DNA from: Bradyrhizobium sp. CCGB01
Lineage (GTDB): Bacteria > Pseudomonadota > Alphaproteobacteria > Rhizobiales > Xanthobacteraceae
Reading direction: 5' to 3'
Assembly: GCF_024199795.1 (NCBI RefSeq)
Contig: NZ_JANADK010000001.1
Span: 7,068,001 to 7,132,000 of the forward strand
DNA: 64,000 bases
This document shows, in pieces, positions 51,149 through 58,954 of this stretch (the first letter of the stretch is position 1; each line of letters begins with the position of its first letter). The notes under the pieces were generated by a model. That model saw only the letters and a program-made list of their open reading frames with translations, had not been told where the DNA came from and did not search any database. A program made the position numbers and the translations under genes.

Positions 51149-51331
51149 CTACTTCGGCGGCTGCAAGCCCCGCGAGTTGATCCACCGATCCATGTCGTCT
51201 CCTTCGCTCGGGAAAGGATCGTGCGCCTCCGGCGCGGGCCGCTTCACTACCTTGCGAGCTTCTTCCGTCCGCTGACGGATTTGTTCCGCGTGTTCTGCAT
51301 TGTTGGGTGTTAGGTTAGCCGACTGCGGCAT
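51149..51331 (-). CDS. Small protein ending S-R-G-L-Q-P-P-K, 60 aa
   Basis: The protein reads M-P-Q-S-A-N-L-T-P-N-N-A-E-H-A-E-Q-I-R-Q-R-T-E-E-A-R-K-V-V, then a proline-rich part and D-M-D-R-W-I-N-S-R-G-L-Q-P-P-K. The end resembles the tail M-S-E-W-L-x-S-P-G-L-Q-P-P-K of the basic 67-residue family, although the rest is unrelated. The ATG at 51331 follows AGGGAG eight bases upstream; GTG at 51340 is the alternative. Confidence 0.55.
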   Translation of the reverse strand: MPQSANLTPNNAEHAEQIRQRTEEARKVVKRPAPEAHDPFPSEGDDMDRWINSRGLQPPK

Positions 51332-51340
51332 AGCGTGCAC

Positions 51341-51914
51341 TCCCTGTCATAGCAGGCGGGAGCACAATGGTCTCTCAGCCACCGGCGCCTACGGACAGAG
51401 CCATGGCCGGTGATGCAGGAACAATGGACTATTTCCGAAATTGTTGCCAACCAAAACTAGGGCACCCATCCTTCCGCATCAGGATCGCTGGGCGCAATGA
51501 AAGCTGCCCTCATCATCCCAAACAAGCCGCGGACCAGGATGCCAGAGTTAGGTCAGGTTTTTCCAGCAAGCCGGCAGGCCGAACTACGCCGGCCATGTTG
51601 GTTGCCCTGCGCGAGACGTAGCTGGTTAGACTTCGCATCATCCCACGTGAGGGCAGCTAAACCTATCCAGCTGGGTGGACAACCCGGTAACGCTCCTCGC
51701 GATATTCTTCAAACGGAGGCTCGGCTGGGATTGGTGCCGGCAACTCGTGATAGAGCGTTGTATTGATCTGCCGATTCTTTGCAGGGCAACCCTTGGGACG
51801 TTCCGGAAAATCATTACCTTCCAAACCAGCTGGCGAGCCTACGGGCACGATATGACGTTTTCATCAAATGATTGGGGCGCTCCGGACAATCGGATTAGAG
51901 CTGCGCCGACGAAG
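51341..51914. other. No gene recognised
   Basis: Several short frames on both strands lack ribosome sites and recognisable motifs. Confidence 0.4.
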
Positions 51915-52115
51915 TCAATGCTTGGCGGGTGGAGTCGCCAGGCTCTCCACGAGAACTCGGCTCCGGTCAGGCTCGACATAACTGTCACTGTGATTGCATT
52001 TGCAAAGCATGCCGGCCCCGCACTGACAGCCGAATACCTCGCTCCATGCACGGCACGGATGGTTTTCACACACGAAGCCAATGCCGAGGCAGACCGGACA
52101 TTTAGGATTGATCAT
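51915..52115 (-). CDS. Cysteine-rich small protein (likely metal-binding), 66 aa
   Basis: M-I-N-P-K-C-P-V-C-L-G-I-G-F-V-C-E-N-H-P-C-R-A-W, then G-C-Q-C-G-A-G-M-L-C-K-C-N. Ten cysteines and one histidine in C-x-x-C, C-x-x-H-P and C-x-C-G-x-G-x-x-C-x-C spacing suggest a zinc-ribbon-like fold. Close relatives are common in Bradyrhizobium and uncharacterised. The internal ATG at 52115 is chosen because relatives begin with M-I-N-P-K-C-P. Confidence 0.7.
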   Translation of the reverse strand: MINPKCPVCLGIGFVCENHPCRAWSEVFGCQCGAGMLCKCNHSDSYVEPDRSRVLVESLATPPAKH

Positions 52116-52310
52116 ATCGATCCAGCTACGAACATCAGGATTGTGACGATGAGTCCGGCTAAGGACACCGCTATACCGAGATCGACCAGGAAAAGCAGCG
52201 AGGAAACGCTCTTCGTTGTCCACGTCGGCCCCCGGGAGATAAGTGCGGCCTTTGCTCTTGCGTTTCCAGGCATATCGCGCCCTTCTTACTGCAAGACGAC
52301 AGCAGCTGTA

Positions 52311-52535
52311 TCAGGCAATCCAAAAGCTGCGCCTCTTTTCAATCGATTTTGGCTTAAGAGCTCTTGATTGATACGCAACGATCGCGCGATTGGCGATCAT
52401 CATCGGCCGACGCTCGCCCGCTCTGATCTGGTCTTCAATGAACCTAACCAGAAAGCCAGTGCATGCGTCAGCTTCGCCAAGCTCCCCTGACCTCTCAAGG
52501 AAGCTCCAGGCGATGTTGAACGAGTCCTCGATCAT
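52311..52535 (-). CDS. Small helical protein, 74 aa
   Basis: M-I-E-D-S-F-N-I-A-W-S-F-L-E-R-S-G-E-L-G-E-A-D-A, F-L-V-R-F-I-E-D-Q-I-R-A-G-E-R-R and M-I-A-N-R-A-I-V-A-Y-Q fit a rhizobial small-protein family with unknown role that I recall as F-L-E-R-[ST]-G-E-L. ATG at 52535 is preferred to 52550. It precedes the ligase end on the same strand. Confidence 0.65.
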   Translation of the reverse strand: MIEDSFNIAWSFLERSGELGEADACTGFLVRFIEDQIRAGERRPMMIANRAIVAYQSRALKPKSIEKRRSFWIA

Positions 52536-52582
52536 GCTGCCCATATACATGACAGGAAAACGTCGTCGGGCCGCCGCTGTTC

Positions 52583-53521
52583 CTATTTACGACTAAGTCC
52601 CTTGAAGGAGCTTGCGCGCAGCAAGCCTTCCGATGTGATGTCCCGGTACTCGACGTCGGCATAGAATTTCGGCTCGACCCAGGTTGCCTTGGGCTTCCTA
52701 ATGGGTTTCGTGAGTTTGGTTTTCGGGCTGACCACCGTTTCCAGCGCCTTGCGGATTTCTGCTGATTTCGTCCGGCTCCAACCGGTCCCGACCTTCCCCA
52801 TGTATCGCAGCTCTTTGCCATCCTGCTTGCCGAGATACAGAGCGGCGACGCCGGATGGATCCTTGACGAATCCGACGACAGGAAATTTCTGGCGTTGGAC
52901 GGCTTTGATCTTCTGCCAAGCCTCGACGCGATCCGAACGGTATGGCGCGTCCACCCGCTTCGATATAATGCCCTCGTAGTTGAGCTTGCCGGCCGCTTCG
53001 AACAGCGCCGGCCCGTCGCCCATATGATGCTCGCTGTAGAAAACGGGCGTCTCCAGCTTGTTGCTCTCGATCAGCTCCTTCAGCAGCTCTTTGCGGGCAA
53101 GCTGGGATAGCTTGCGAAGATCTTGACCGTCGAGCCATAAGAGATCGAAGGCGAAGTACAAAAAACGATCCTGGTCGCCTCTCCCGAGGTCAGCCTGCAA
53201 CTCAGAGAAGTTGGTCCGCTCCTCATGGATGACAACCACCTCCCCGTCTACGATCGCCTGCCCCGTGATGTCGAAGGCGCCGACGATGGCTGAGAACCTA
53301 TGTGTCCAGTCAAAGCCATTCCGCGTGAAGGCCCTGCGGTCGTCGCCATCGAGGTGAATCTGAATGCGATAGCCGTCGTATTTGATCTCGTGAATCCACT
53401 GGGATCCTGAAGGTGCTTTCGTCTTCAGGGTCGCGAGCTGAGGATCGATAAAGCCGGGCATCGGAGGAGACTCCACTTCAGGCGGAGCCCTCTTGGTACG
53501 CTTTGGCACTACGCTACTCAC
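52583..53521 (-). CDS. LigD-type ATP-dependent DNA ligase, single domain, 312 aa
   Basis: The adenylation and OB domains are complete: Lys47 in H-E-I-K-Y-D-G-Y-R (motif I with the expected glycine), F-T-R-N-G-F-D-W, I-V-D-G-E-V-V-V, F-D-L-L-W-L-D-G, Y-E-G-I-I-S-K-R, W-Q-K-I-K and the C-terminal W-V-E-P-K-F-Y-A-D-V-E-Y-R-D-I-T-S-E-G-L-L-R. It lacks the polymerase and phosphoesterase domains of full LigD, and no Ku gene is near. It should seal nicks with ATP. The start is GTG at 53521 with a weak ribosome site. Confidence 0.9.
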   Translation of the reverse strand: MSSVVPKRTKRAPPEVESPPMPGFIDPQLATLKTKAPSGSQWIHEIKYDGYRIQIHLDGDDRRAFTRNGFDWTHRFSAIVGAFDITGQAIVDGEVVVIHEERTNFSELQADLGRGDQDRFLYFAFDLLWLDGQDLRKLSQLARKELLKELIESNKLETPVFYSEHHMGDGPALFEAAGKLNYEGIISKRVDAPYRSDRVEAWQKIKAVQRQKFPVVGFVKDPSGVAALYLGKQDGKELRYMGKVGTGWSRTKSAEIRKALETVVSPKTKLTKPIRKPKATWVEPKFYADVEYRDITSEGLLRASSFKGLSRK

Positions 53522-53547
53522 ACTGAAAGCACACCACTGAAAGAAAC

Positions 53548-53581
53548 GGCCTCAGCGGCACCGGGGGGATATGCTGAGGCC
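53548..53581. terminator. Hairpin GGCCTCAGC...GCTGAGGCC
   Basis: A nine-base-pair perfect stem between the ligase start and the hsp20 leader. It has no T run in either direction, so its role is unclear. Confidence 0.4.
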
Positions 53582-53690
53582 GGATCAATGCCCTCCTGTA
53601 ACGGAAGACAAGATTAAAACGTCGGCTATTAACCCTTGTTCCCGGGAGGCGCCGGCCCCGCAGGAAGCCTCAAAATTTTTCGTTCGCCCC

Positions 53691-53718
53691 TTGAAACAAA
53701 AAAGCGCTTTGCTAATTT
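53691..53718 (+). promoter_or_regulatory. Putative promoter of the hsp20 gene
   Basis: TTGAAA (53691-53696) and TAATTT (53713-53718) are 16 bases apart. The CTTGAAA start also resembles the minus-35 of heat-shock sigma-32 promoters. It lies about 115 bases before the start codon, consistent with a ROSE-type leader. Confidence 0.5.
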
Positions 53719-53727
53719 CTTCGTCGC

Positions 53728-53832
53728 CATCTGACGGTGGCGTCCGGGCGCCTGATGGGCCCGGGCAAAGAGACGGGCACCGGTCGTGTCCGGTGCCGCT
53801 CGTAACCATCTTGCTCTTTGGAGGATTTGGCT
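53728..53832 (+). promoter_or_regulatory. ROSE-type RNA thermometer
   Basis: The leader can fold into CGCC...GGCG and GCACCGG-TCGTGT-CCGGTGC hairpins, then a 3' stem where ATCTTGCT faces TGGAGGAT, covering the ribosome site GGAGG. The TTGCT opposite GGAGGA, with a G facing a G, is the hallmark of ROSE elements that hold rhizobial small heat-shock mRNAs shut at low temperature and melt on heating. Confidence 0.75.
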
Positions 53833-54282
53833 ATGCGCACTTATGATTTCGCCCCCCTCTGGCGCTCGACCATCGGTTTCGACCGCCTTTTCGATCTCGC
53901 GGAAACCGCCCAGCGGGCGAGCGAGGACAACTATCCACCCTACAACATCGAGCGTCTCGCTGACGATCGCTATCAGATTTCTCTGGCAGTTGCCGGGTTT
54001 GCGCCCGAAGATATCGTGATTACGGCCGAACAGAACGTCGTCACCGTTGAGGGCAGCAAGTCCGACATGACCGAGCGCGACTTTCTCTACCGCGGCATTT
54101 CGACCCGCAGCTTCAAGCGACAGTTCAGCCTCGCCGAGTACGTCCAGGTCAGTAGCGCGGCGTTCGACAACGGCTTGCTCACTATCGAGCTCGTTCGCGA
54201 AATTCCGGAAGCCATGAAGCCACGCCGAATCGCTATCGGCGATGCCGGCAACGTTCGTAAGCTGGAAGCCAGAGCCGCCTAA
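53833..54282 (+). CDS. Small heat-shock protein, Hsp20/alpha-crystallin family, 149 aa
   Basis: The N-terminus (M-R-T-Y-D-F-A-P-L-W-R-S-T-I-G-F-D-R-L-F-D) is that of class A rhizobial sHsps. The crystallin domain follows with P-P-Y-N-I-E-R, Y-Q-I-S-L-A-V-A-G-F, F-L-Y-R-G-I-S-T-R-S-F-K-R-Q-F-S-L-A-E-Y-V, A-F-D-N-G-L-L-T-I-E-L-V-R-E-I-P-E and A-I (C-terminal I-x-I). It is a cytoplasmic holdase chaperone. The ATG at 53833 follows the GGAGG of the ROSE element, so it is translated on heat shock. Confidence 0.93.
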   Translation: MRTYDFAPLWRSTIGFDRLFDLAETAQRASEDNYPPYNIERLADDRYQISLAVAGFAPEDIVITAEQNVVTVEGSKSDMTERDFLYRGISTRSFKRQFSLAEYVQVSSAAFDNGLLTIELVREIPEAMKPRRIAIGDAGNVRKLEARAA

Positions 54283-54296
54283 TGCAGGGCTTTCTG

Positions 54297-54320
54297 AGCC
54301 GCGCGACACTTCGCGCGGCT
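54297..54320 (+). terminator. Hairpin AGCCGCGCGA-CACT-TCGCGCGGCT
   Basis: A perfect ten-base-pair stem with a four-base loop, 14 bases after the hsp20 stop. It is followed by TCCGTTCCTC and not by a strong T run. It may be a terminator or an mRNA stabiliser, because the next gene lies 33 bases further. Confidence 0.6.
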
Positions 54321-54352
54321 TCCGTTCCTCGTCAATGAAAAGGAGCAGGATC

Positions 54353-54673
54353 ATGCGGCCGACGACCGCCGACGACCACGTTTTCGATTTCAACGCGCTG
54401 CTGCATCCCCGGATTAGGTTTGAAACGCCTGGAGATGTCGTGAAGCACCCTCACCTGAGAACGGCCGAGAAACGCGCGATACTGGCCTCATGGGCGTCCG
54501 ACGCATCTGCAATCGCCTCGCGTCCCTCCATGCGTTTGCCAATCGGATTGGGAGCACCAGTCTCGATCGACGACATCCTCGCCGCCTTGCGCGCACTCGA
54601 TGAAGATCCGGGCACGCCGCCGGGCGGCAAACCGTATCGCCTGCGCTCGACCGAACGTGTCATGGCCGCCTGA
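54353..54673 (+). CDS. Conserved hypothetical protein, 106 aa
   Basis: M-R-P-T-T-A-D-D-H-V-F-D-F-N-A-L-L-H-P, D-V-V-K-H-P-H-L, A-E-K-R-A-I-L-A-S-W-A-S-D-A-S-A-I and P-V-S-I-D-D-I-L-A-A-L-R-A-L-D. This is a familiar Bradyrhizobium protein often found near stress genes; no function is known. AAAAGGAG precedes the ATG. It probably shares the hsp20 transcript. Confidence 0.75.
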   Translation: MRPTTADDHVFDFNALLHPRIRFETPGDVVKHPHLRTAEKRAILASWASDASAIASRPSMRLPIGLGAPVSIDDILAALRALDEDPGTPPGGKPYRLRSTERVMAA

Positions 54674-54693
54674 ATTGCTCTCGGGAGGTATCA

Positions 54694-54917
54694 ATGGTGA
54701 TCGACGAAAAACTGGCGCGCCTGCGCGCGCGTCACAATAACATCAGGCGCTATCGCCGGCTGCTGAGCACCGAGCTTCGCCTCTGGAACGGCAGTATATT
54801 CAACGGCGGCTCTCCGAGGAGACGATGGCGGTTGATTCCCTTTCGACGTCAACCTTTCCCCGAGCGATGAACGCTCCGCGACCTGCCAACCAGCGTAGAA
54901 CGGAGGCGATGGCATGA
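54694..54917 (+). pseudogene. N-N-I-x-R-Y-R-x-L-L small protein, frameshifted
   Basis: After GGGAGG, M-V-I-D-E-K-L-A-R-L-R-A-R-H-N-N-I-R-R-Y-R-R-L-L-S-T-E-L runs in one frame; the next frame continues P-L-E-R-Q-Y-I-Q-R-R-L-S-E-E-T and ends at TGA 54915-54917. A single lost base near 54785 separates them. The intact relative is at 2206. Its restored stop would overlap the next start (ATGA). Confidence 0.65.
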
Positions 54918-55093
54918 ATCCGACAATCGATCGGCTGGTTCAAGGCAGCGAGAAGATCATCAATCACTATCGCTGGCTGCTCAAACGCGCCAAAACGGAT
55001 CGCGAGCGGGCGATCTACGAGCGTCGAATTGCTCAGGAAGAACGCTTGCTTCAACAGCTCTTCCAATGCTCACCGGGGGCAATACAGACCTGA
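54914..55093 (+). CDS. Small helical protein, 59 aa
   Basis: M-N-P-T-I-D-R-L-V-Q-G-S-E-K-I-I-N-H-Y-R-W-L-L-K-R-A-K-T and E-R-A-I-Y-E-R-R-I-A-Q-E-E-R-L-L are similar in layout to the 2206 and 54694 proteins. The ATG overlaps the restored stop of the previous gene by four bases, so the two were likely coupled. GGAGG lies nearby. Function is unknown. Confidence 0.65.
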   Translation: MNPTIDRLVQGSEKIINHYRWLLKRAKTDRERAIYERRIAQEERLLQQLFQCSPGAIQT

Positions 55094-55186
55094 CCACATA
55101 CGCCAATCGAAACTCTTCGCTAAGGTGATTATGGAGCATTTGTGACGCGCGGCCCTCGTCTCGCGCTCCGCGCGTCAGGACCCGCC

Positions 55187-55551
55187 ATGCCCGCTATTGA
55201 ACCCGATGCGAAGACCCTGAAGAAGCGCCTGGAGCTCTGTCTTGAGGCGCTCCGTCTTCGCAAGAAAATCTCGCCGACTACCACGCGGATCGAAGGCATC
55301 AAGGCGGAGCTGAAGATCTTCGCCAATGATCTCGGCCGTGGCTTCCGGGAAGTGGACACGAAACTGGGCACGTTTCGGTCTCGCCGGAAAAGCCGGAACG
55401 GTTCGACGGAGACTTCCCTGCCGTCGACGTTCGCAAATGGCAATCACTGCCCGGCTCCGAACGTAAGAAGCACCTTGAGAGCGGTCTTGTCGTCATTGAA
55501 TCCCAGTGGGCCAAGCCATACCACGGGCGCGTCGATATCGAGCTTTATTGA
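55187..55551 (+). pseudogene. Phage-type small protein with conserved K-x-V-E-x-x-W-x-K end, frameshifted
   Basis: M-P-A-I-E-P-D-A-K-T-L-K-K-R-L-E and I-E-G-I-K-A-E-L-K-I-F-A-N-D-L-G run from ATG at 55187. Another frame continues with H-V-S-V-S-P-E-K-P-E-R-F-D-G-D-F-P-A-V, W-Q-S-L-P-G-S-E-R-K-K-H-L-E-S-G-L-V-V-I-E-S-Q-W-A-K-P-Y-H-G-R-V-D-I-E-L-Y and a stop. The second part matches, by recollection, the C-terminus of a family of small uncharacterised proteins in Bradyrhizobium. One base is missing near 55350. Confidence 0.55.
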
Positions 55552-55855
55552 AGACGCCCGTCGTCACACGGTCGGCCGACTGCGGGGACAGCGCGAATCT
55601 ATCGCCGGCACGCTTGAGGATCGCACCGCGCGCGGCATCACAAAGGCGATCGTGCGCACCGGCCCCCAGGTTGAGCTGCTCTCGATCGAGAACTTGCGGC
55701 AGGATGATCAACCTGATCTCTTTTGAGCGGCTCAAACGAACACACCGCCGGCGCGGGGATGCGCGTTCGCTCCAACGCTGAAAGCGGACCATCGCTGCGC
55801 CGTCGGTCCAAATCAGCTAAGGGCCGCAAACGGACGTCCAACTAAATGGACGCTG
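55552..55855. other. No gene recognised
   Basis: A frame to 55726 stays open but lacks a start, a ribosome site and motifs. Confidence 0.4.
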
Positions 55856-56178
55856 CTATTCCCCAAGCAATTCAAGCTGGCTCGCCAAGCCGCTAAAGCT
55901 GTGTGAGATGTTGTTCATGATCGAGGCTGCTCTACTTGGAGCGCCCGCCTCTTTGGCTTTGGTTCTAAAAGCTTTGGCTATTGCACGACAGTCGGCAGCG
56001 CTCGGCACCACAGGTTCCTCGAAGTCACGCCCGGATGTTTGGCTGAGGAGTTTTTCACACGCAGCAAGCTGAACACGGAACGTGCGATCTGCTCGCGCAC
56101 TCCTTCGGGGGCGAACGGGTGCTGGTCGAGAGTATCCCGGTATGCTTGGTCAACTTCCTCGTTTTTGTAAGAACGCAT
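55856..56178 (-). pseudogene. Small hypothetical protein in two frames (tentative)
   Basis: From ATG at 56178 one frame gives M-R-S-Y-K-N-E-E-V-D-Q-A-Y-R-D-T-L-D-Q-H-P-F-A-P-E-G-V-R-E-Q-I-A-R. A different frame that overlaps from about 56100 reads V-Q-L-A-A-C-E-K-L-L-S-Q, I-A-K-A-F-R-T-K-A-K-E-A-G and I-M-N-N-I-S-H-S-F-S-G-L-A-S-Q-L-E-L-L-G-E before TAG at 55856. The second part looks protein-like but has no start. One gene with a frameshift, or two overlapping pieces, is possible. Confidence 0.4.
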
Positions 56179-56377
56179 GGTCATCTCCTGACCGCCAGCA
56201 TTGGAAAGGTTTGGGCCGAGTCATGGGAGGACTCACTGCTAAAAGCCTTCGAGACTGCTCTAGCTGTTCCTCTGAACGAGCAAGCATAACGCTCGTAAGC
56301 TCAGTCCCGGTTGCTGTTCTCTCTCGGGCATTCGCGACGCAGTCTGCGAAAGCTTCCAGCTCTCGGAACGCCGACAT
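56150..56377 (-). CDS. Hypothetical protein, 75 aa
   Basis: M-S-A-F-R-E-L-E-A-F-A-D-C-V-A-N-A-R-E-R-T-A-T-G-T-E-L-T and S-E-E-Q-L-E-Q-S-R-R-L-L. GGGAGA lies eight bases before ATG 56377. The first 50 residues look helical and real; the end overlaps the gene that starts at 56178. The function is unknown. Confidence 0.45.
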   Translation of the reverse strand: MSAFRELEAFADCVANARERTATGTELTSVMLARSEEQLEQSRRLLAVSPPMTRPKPFQCWRSGDDHAFLQKRGS

Positions 56378-56586
56378 AGGAACGTCTCCCACCTGCGTGG
56401 CCATCGAATAACATACGTTAAGTTGATGACTTCGGACAGTCAAAAACGAGATGCGGTTAAGCCTAAACACGGATAGCCAGTCAATTGAACAATCGCGGTG
56501 ACCCAGCCGCGTCGGCTTTGGACCACAAGCTGACATCAACCGCGTGAACGTCTCCTCGTCCTCGTCGGCGACGATCCGGGACGTCT

Positions 56587-57378
56587 TTAGCTTGCGCTGG
56601 TTCCGAACACTGCAACCGCTGCCAAGCATAACAACACACCAACCGCGCGGCTGAACCATTCCGCGCCCGGCGCCCATTTTTCTGCGATGACGTAGGCGGC
56701 AATGACCGCGATCCAGAGCAAATTCATGACGCCTGCGACGAACAGTAGCGCCATCAACGCCCAGCAGCAGCCGACGCAAAAAGCGCCATAGCGAAGGCCC
56801 TCACGCATCGAAATTGAAGAGCTCGACGGATTGAGCACCGCCCCCCATGGCGATCTGCAGCGGGCGAGACAGGCGTGCTTGAATGGCGTGAATTGGAAAA
56901 GGCCAGCTGCGGCCAGCACAGCGGCGCTTAGTAGCACGCTAACGCTTTCCATCATCGGCGAGACAAGAGCCGCCTTGAGGAGTGCCCAGTGCAAGAGAGT
57001 TGCTGCGACGCTGAATCCGCCCCACACCACAAAATATCCCGCTATGAACCCCGCGGCACGCGCGGAGCCGTCGATGCGGATAAGAACCGCGATCACTGGC
57101 AGAACCGATGGCAGCATCATTGCCGCCATCATCACCGCCCACATCAACAGCACGAGGCTGAGATCTGTCACATCCCAATCTACCATTTGAGGCATGATCC
57201 ACATGTCCATGCCGACATCCATGTGGCGCATGCCCCAATCCATGTAGACAAGGTACGTCCATGCCCCTCCGATAAAGAGCCCGAGCAAGACCCCCACCGG
57301 CAGAAGGCGCCAAACCTCCATTGAACGTGGGCGCGGAATCTCAGGCCGAGCTAAAGGCGAAAGGCGCATAGAATCCAT
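56587..57378 (-). CDS. DUF2182 integral membrane protein, about 263 aa
   Basis: Six to seven hydrophobic segments and the DUF2182 marks are seen: M-W-A-V-M-M-A-A-M-M-L-P-S, A-G-Y-F-V-V-W-G-G-F-S, F-K-H-A-C-L-A-R-C-R-S-P, and G-A-F-C-V-G-C-C-W-A-L-M. The family is thought to be a predicted metal-binding membrane protein. It overlaps or abuts the DUF1326 gene, the usual partner of this family. The exact start is uncertain (57378, 57369 or 57321). Confidence 0.85.
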   Translation of the reverse strand: MDSMRLSPLARPEIPRPRSMEVWRLLPVGVLLGLFIGGAWTYLVYMDWGMRHMDVGMDMWIMPQMVDWDVTDLSLVLLMWAVMMAAMMLPSVLPVIAVLIRIDGSARAAGFIAGYFVVWGGFSVAATLLHWALLKAALVSPMMESVSVLLSAAVLAAAGLFQFTPFKHACLARCRSPWGAVLNPSSSSISMREGLRYGAFCVGCCWALMALLFVAGVMNLLWIAVIAAYVIAEKWAPGAEWFSRAVGVLLCLAAVAVFGTSAS

Positions 57379-58042
57379 TCTTGCCGCTAATCTCCCACTG
57401 GAGATCAAAGTCTTTGTACGCGGTATGCGTCGATTTCGCGAGCACGTGTGGAAGCGCTCTTCCTAGCAAGTTCTCGACACGAATCTCCTTGCCGCCGAAC
57501 CCCTCGATCGCGGTGATGTCAGCATCCCCGATTCCAGCAATGGTCATCTTCCACTGCCGTCCTTGGCCCTCGAACGTGATTGGCACGAACTTGACGCCGA
57601 GCACTTCGGCGACCAATCGGGCCTGCGCCGCGAACGCACCACCAGGCTTGAAGGAGAAGATCGCGCTCAGTGCCTCGCGCTGTTCCGGGCTTGCCCGCTC
57701 GTCGATGTAAAACGCCCCCCGCCAATTGCCTTTAGCCATATGGCCCGGCAAGGAGTTCATTCTCACCACATTCAATCCATCGAGCGCGACATCGCCTTTC
57801 CGGCCGGACTCGATATGGTAGCCAAGAAGGACCCCACATGTGCCGGGCGTCGGGACATTACCCACAACGCAGGGACACATTGCTTCGCAATTGCAGGCTT
57901 CCATAAAGAGGCCTTTGACGTTCCACGTGCTTTTCTCCTCCGCCGCTTCCGCAACTCGGACGGGGCGTAGCGCGCTTAGAACAGACGCAGCAGTTATTGA
58001 GCCAGCAATGTCGAGCAAACGGCGACGGGAGAATGGTGTCAT
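57341..58042 (-). CDS. DUF1326 protein with Tat-like signal, 233 aa
   Basis: A signal with S-R-R-R-L-L-D-I-A-G-S is followed by the DUF1326 domain: W-N-V-K-G-L-F-M-E-A-C-N-C-E-A-M-C-P-C, G-T-C-G-V-L-L-G-Y-H-I, L-P-G-H-M-A-K-G-N-W. The cysteine cluster suggests metal binding, and the family is linked in genomes with DUF2182 membrane proteins; the function is not established. ATG at 58042 follows GGGAGG; an upstream ATG at 58108 lacks a site. Confidence 0.87.
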   Translation of the reverse strand: MTPFSRRRLLDIAGSITAASVLSALRPVRVAEAAEEKSTWNVKGLFMEACNCEAMCPCVVGNVPTPGTCGVLLGYHIESGRKGDVALDGLNVVRMNSLPGHMAKGNWRGAFYIDERASPEQREALSAIFSFKPGGAFAAQARLVAEVLGVKFVPITFEGQGRQWKMTIAGIGDADITAIEGFGGKEIRVENLLGRALPHVLAKSTHTAYKDFDLQWEISGKNGFYAPFAFSSA

Positions 58043-58327
58043 CGTAACCTCCCCGCGTACGCTGATCAGCGTATTAGACGCGTTACCCGTATGAAAGGTT
58101 AGGGTCACTCGGCCTTGATGTCACAGGGCTCCTGAAGTGAGTATAGCCCTGTGGCCGATCCGTGGGTAGCAGCTTTCCAAGGTCCCTGAAAAGGCGGATT
58201 TGGGTAGCAGCTTTGACGTACTTTTCATGCTGGGAACAAAAAAGGCCAAGCCCGGCGCAACCGTCAGCGCCGCCGAGCCATCTCGAAGGCGCGATGAAAA
58301 CGAAAAATCGACCAAACGTCCGTTCGG

Positions 58328-58513
58328 TTACACGATCTCAACCGCCACATCGTTTCCAAGCACAGCGAGGTCATCGTCCAGCTGCAAAATCCGGCGCAAT
58401 ACTAAGCCTGAGACGATCAACCACTCGCCAGGCCTATTGCCCTCGCCAATAACCACCGTAGCATTTTGATCTGGCAGCGCTCGAAGCGCGTCTACAAGTT
58501 CGCGAACTTTCAT
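58328..58513 (-). CDS. Small conserved protein, 61 aa
   Basis: M-K-V-R-E-L-V-D-A-L-R-A-L-P-D-Q-N-A-T-V-V-I-G-E-G, W-L-I-V-S-G-L-V-L-R-R-I-L-Q-L-D-D-D. A helix followed by beta strands fits the common small protein that begins [MK]-x-V-x-E-L-[IV]-x-x-L-x-x-[LM]-P-x-x-x-x-V. ATG codons at 58519 and 58513 both follow GAGGG. The role is unknown. Confidence 0.6.
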   Translation of the reverse strand: MKVRELVDALRALPDQNATVVIGEGNRPGEWLIVSGLVLRRILQLDDDLAVLGNDVAVEIV

Positions 58514-58558
58514 TGACATCGCCCTCTCGGCTAGAGGCTGCCTCAATGGCAAGTTCAT

Positions 58559-58857
58559 AGCGGCGAGCGCCTAGGTATCGCGCGAATAATTCACGGTCGC
58601 ATGCACTGGCCGCTCGGATCTATCGCGCGAAGGTCTGCAGCCCGATAGCAACGCCTCGAAGACTCCACGTGCTCGATCAACCCGATCGACGTTTCACCGT
58701 TCCCTCTCTCCTGCCGGTTTTTCCCGATTGTTTTGATGGTCCCGCAAGATAGAGACTCGCCATGGGCCTAACATCTCGGCGCATCGACGAAAGTCAGAAA
58801 CGGGTCACTTCCGACATGAACTTGAACTATCTGCATGTCTGCTTCAACAAGCGGATA
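58559..58857. other. No gene recognised
   Basis: No supported frame, repeat or structured element. Confidence 0.4.
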
Positions 58858-58954
58858 TCAACGCCCCAGCAGCTTCGCTCCGTTCGCAGCGATCGTCAGC
58901 AGCACCGCGACGAAGCCGAGGCCGCCGGCAATCCAGGCGCGCTGTCTTCGTCAC
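58858..58954 (-). pseudogene. Small membrane protein downstream of the PRC-like gene, frameshifted (tentative)
   Basis: GTG at 58954 overlaps the stop of the preceding gene (GTGA). It gives M-T-K-T and then the frame is lost; the adjacent frame reads Q-R-A-W-I-A-G-G-L-G-F-V-A-V-L-L-T-I-A-A-N-G-A-K-L-L-G-R and a stop, a good membrane helix. One base change in length would restore it. The paralogous locus at 62992 lacks it. Confidence 0.35.

Noticed and set aside
51675..52367. A 230-codon plus-strand frame
   Set aside because: It lies antisense to the cysteine-rich 66-residue gene and has no recognisable motif.
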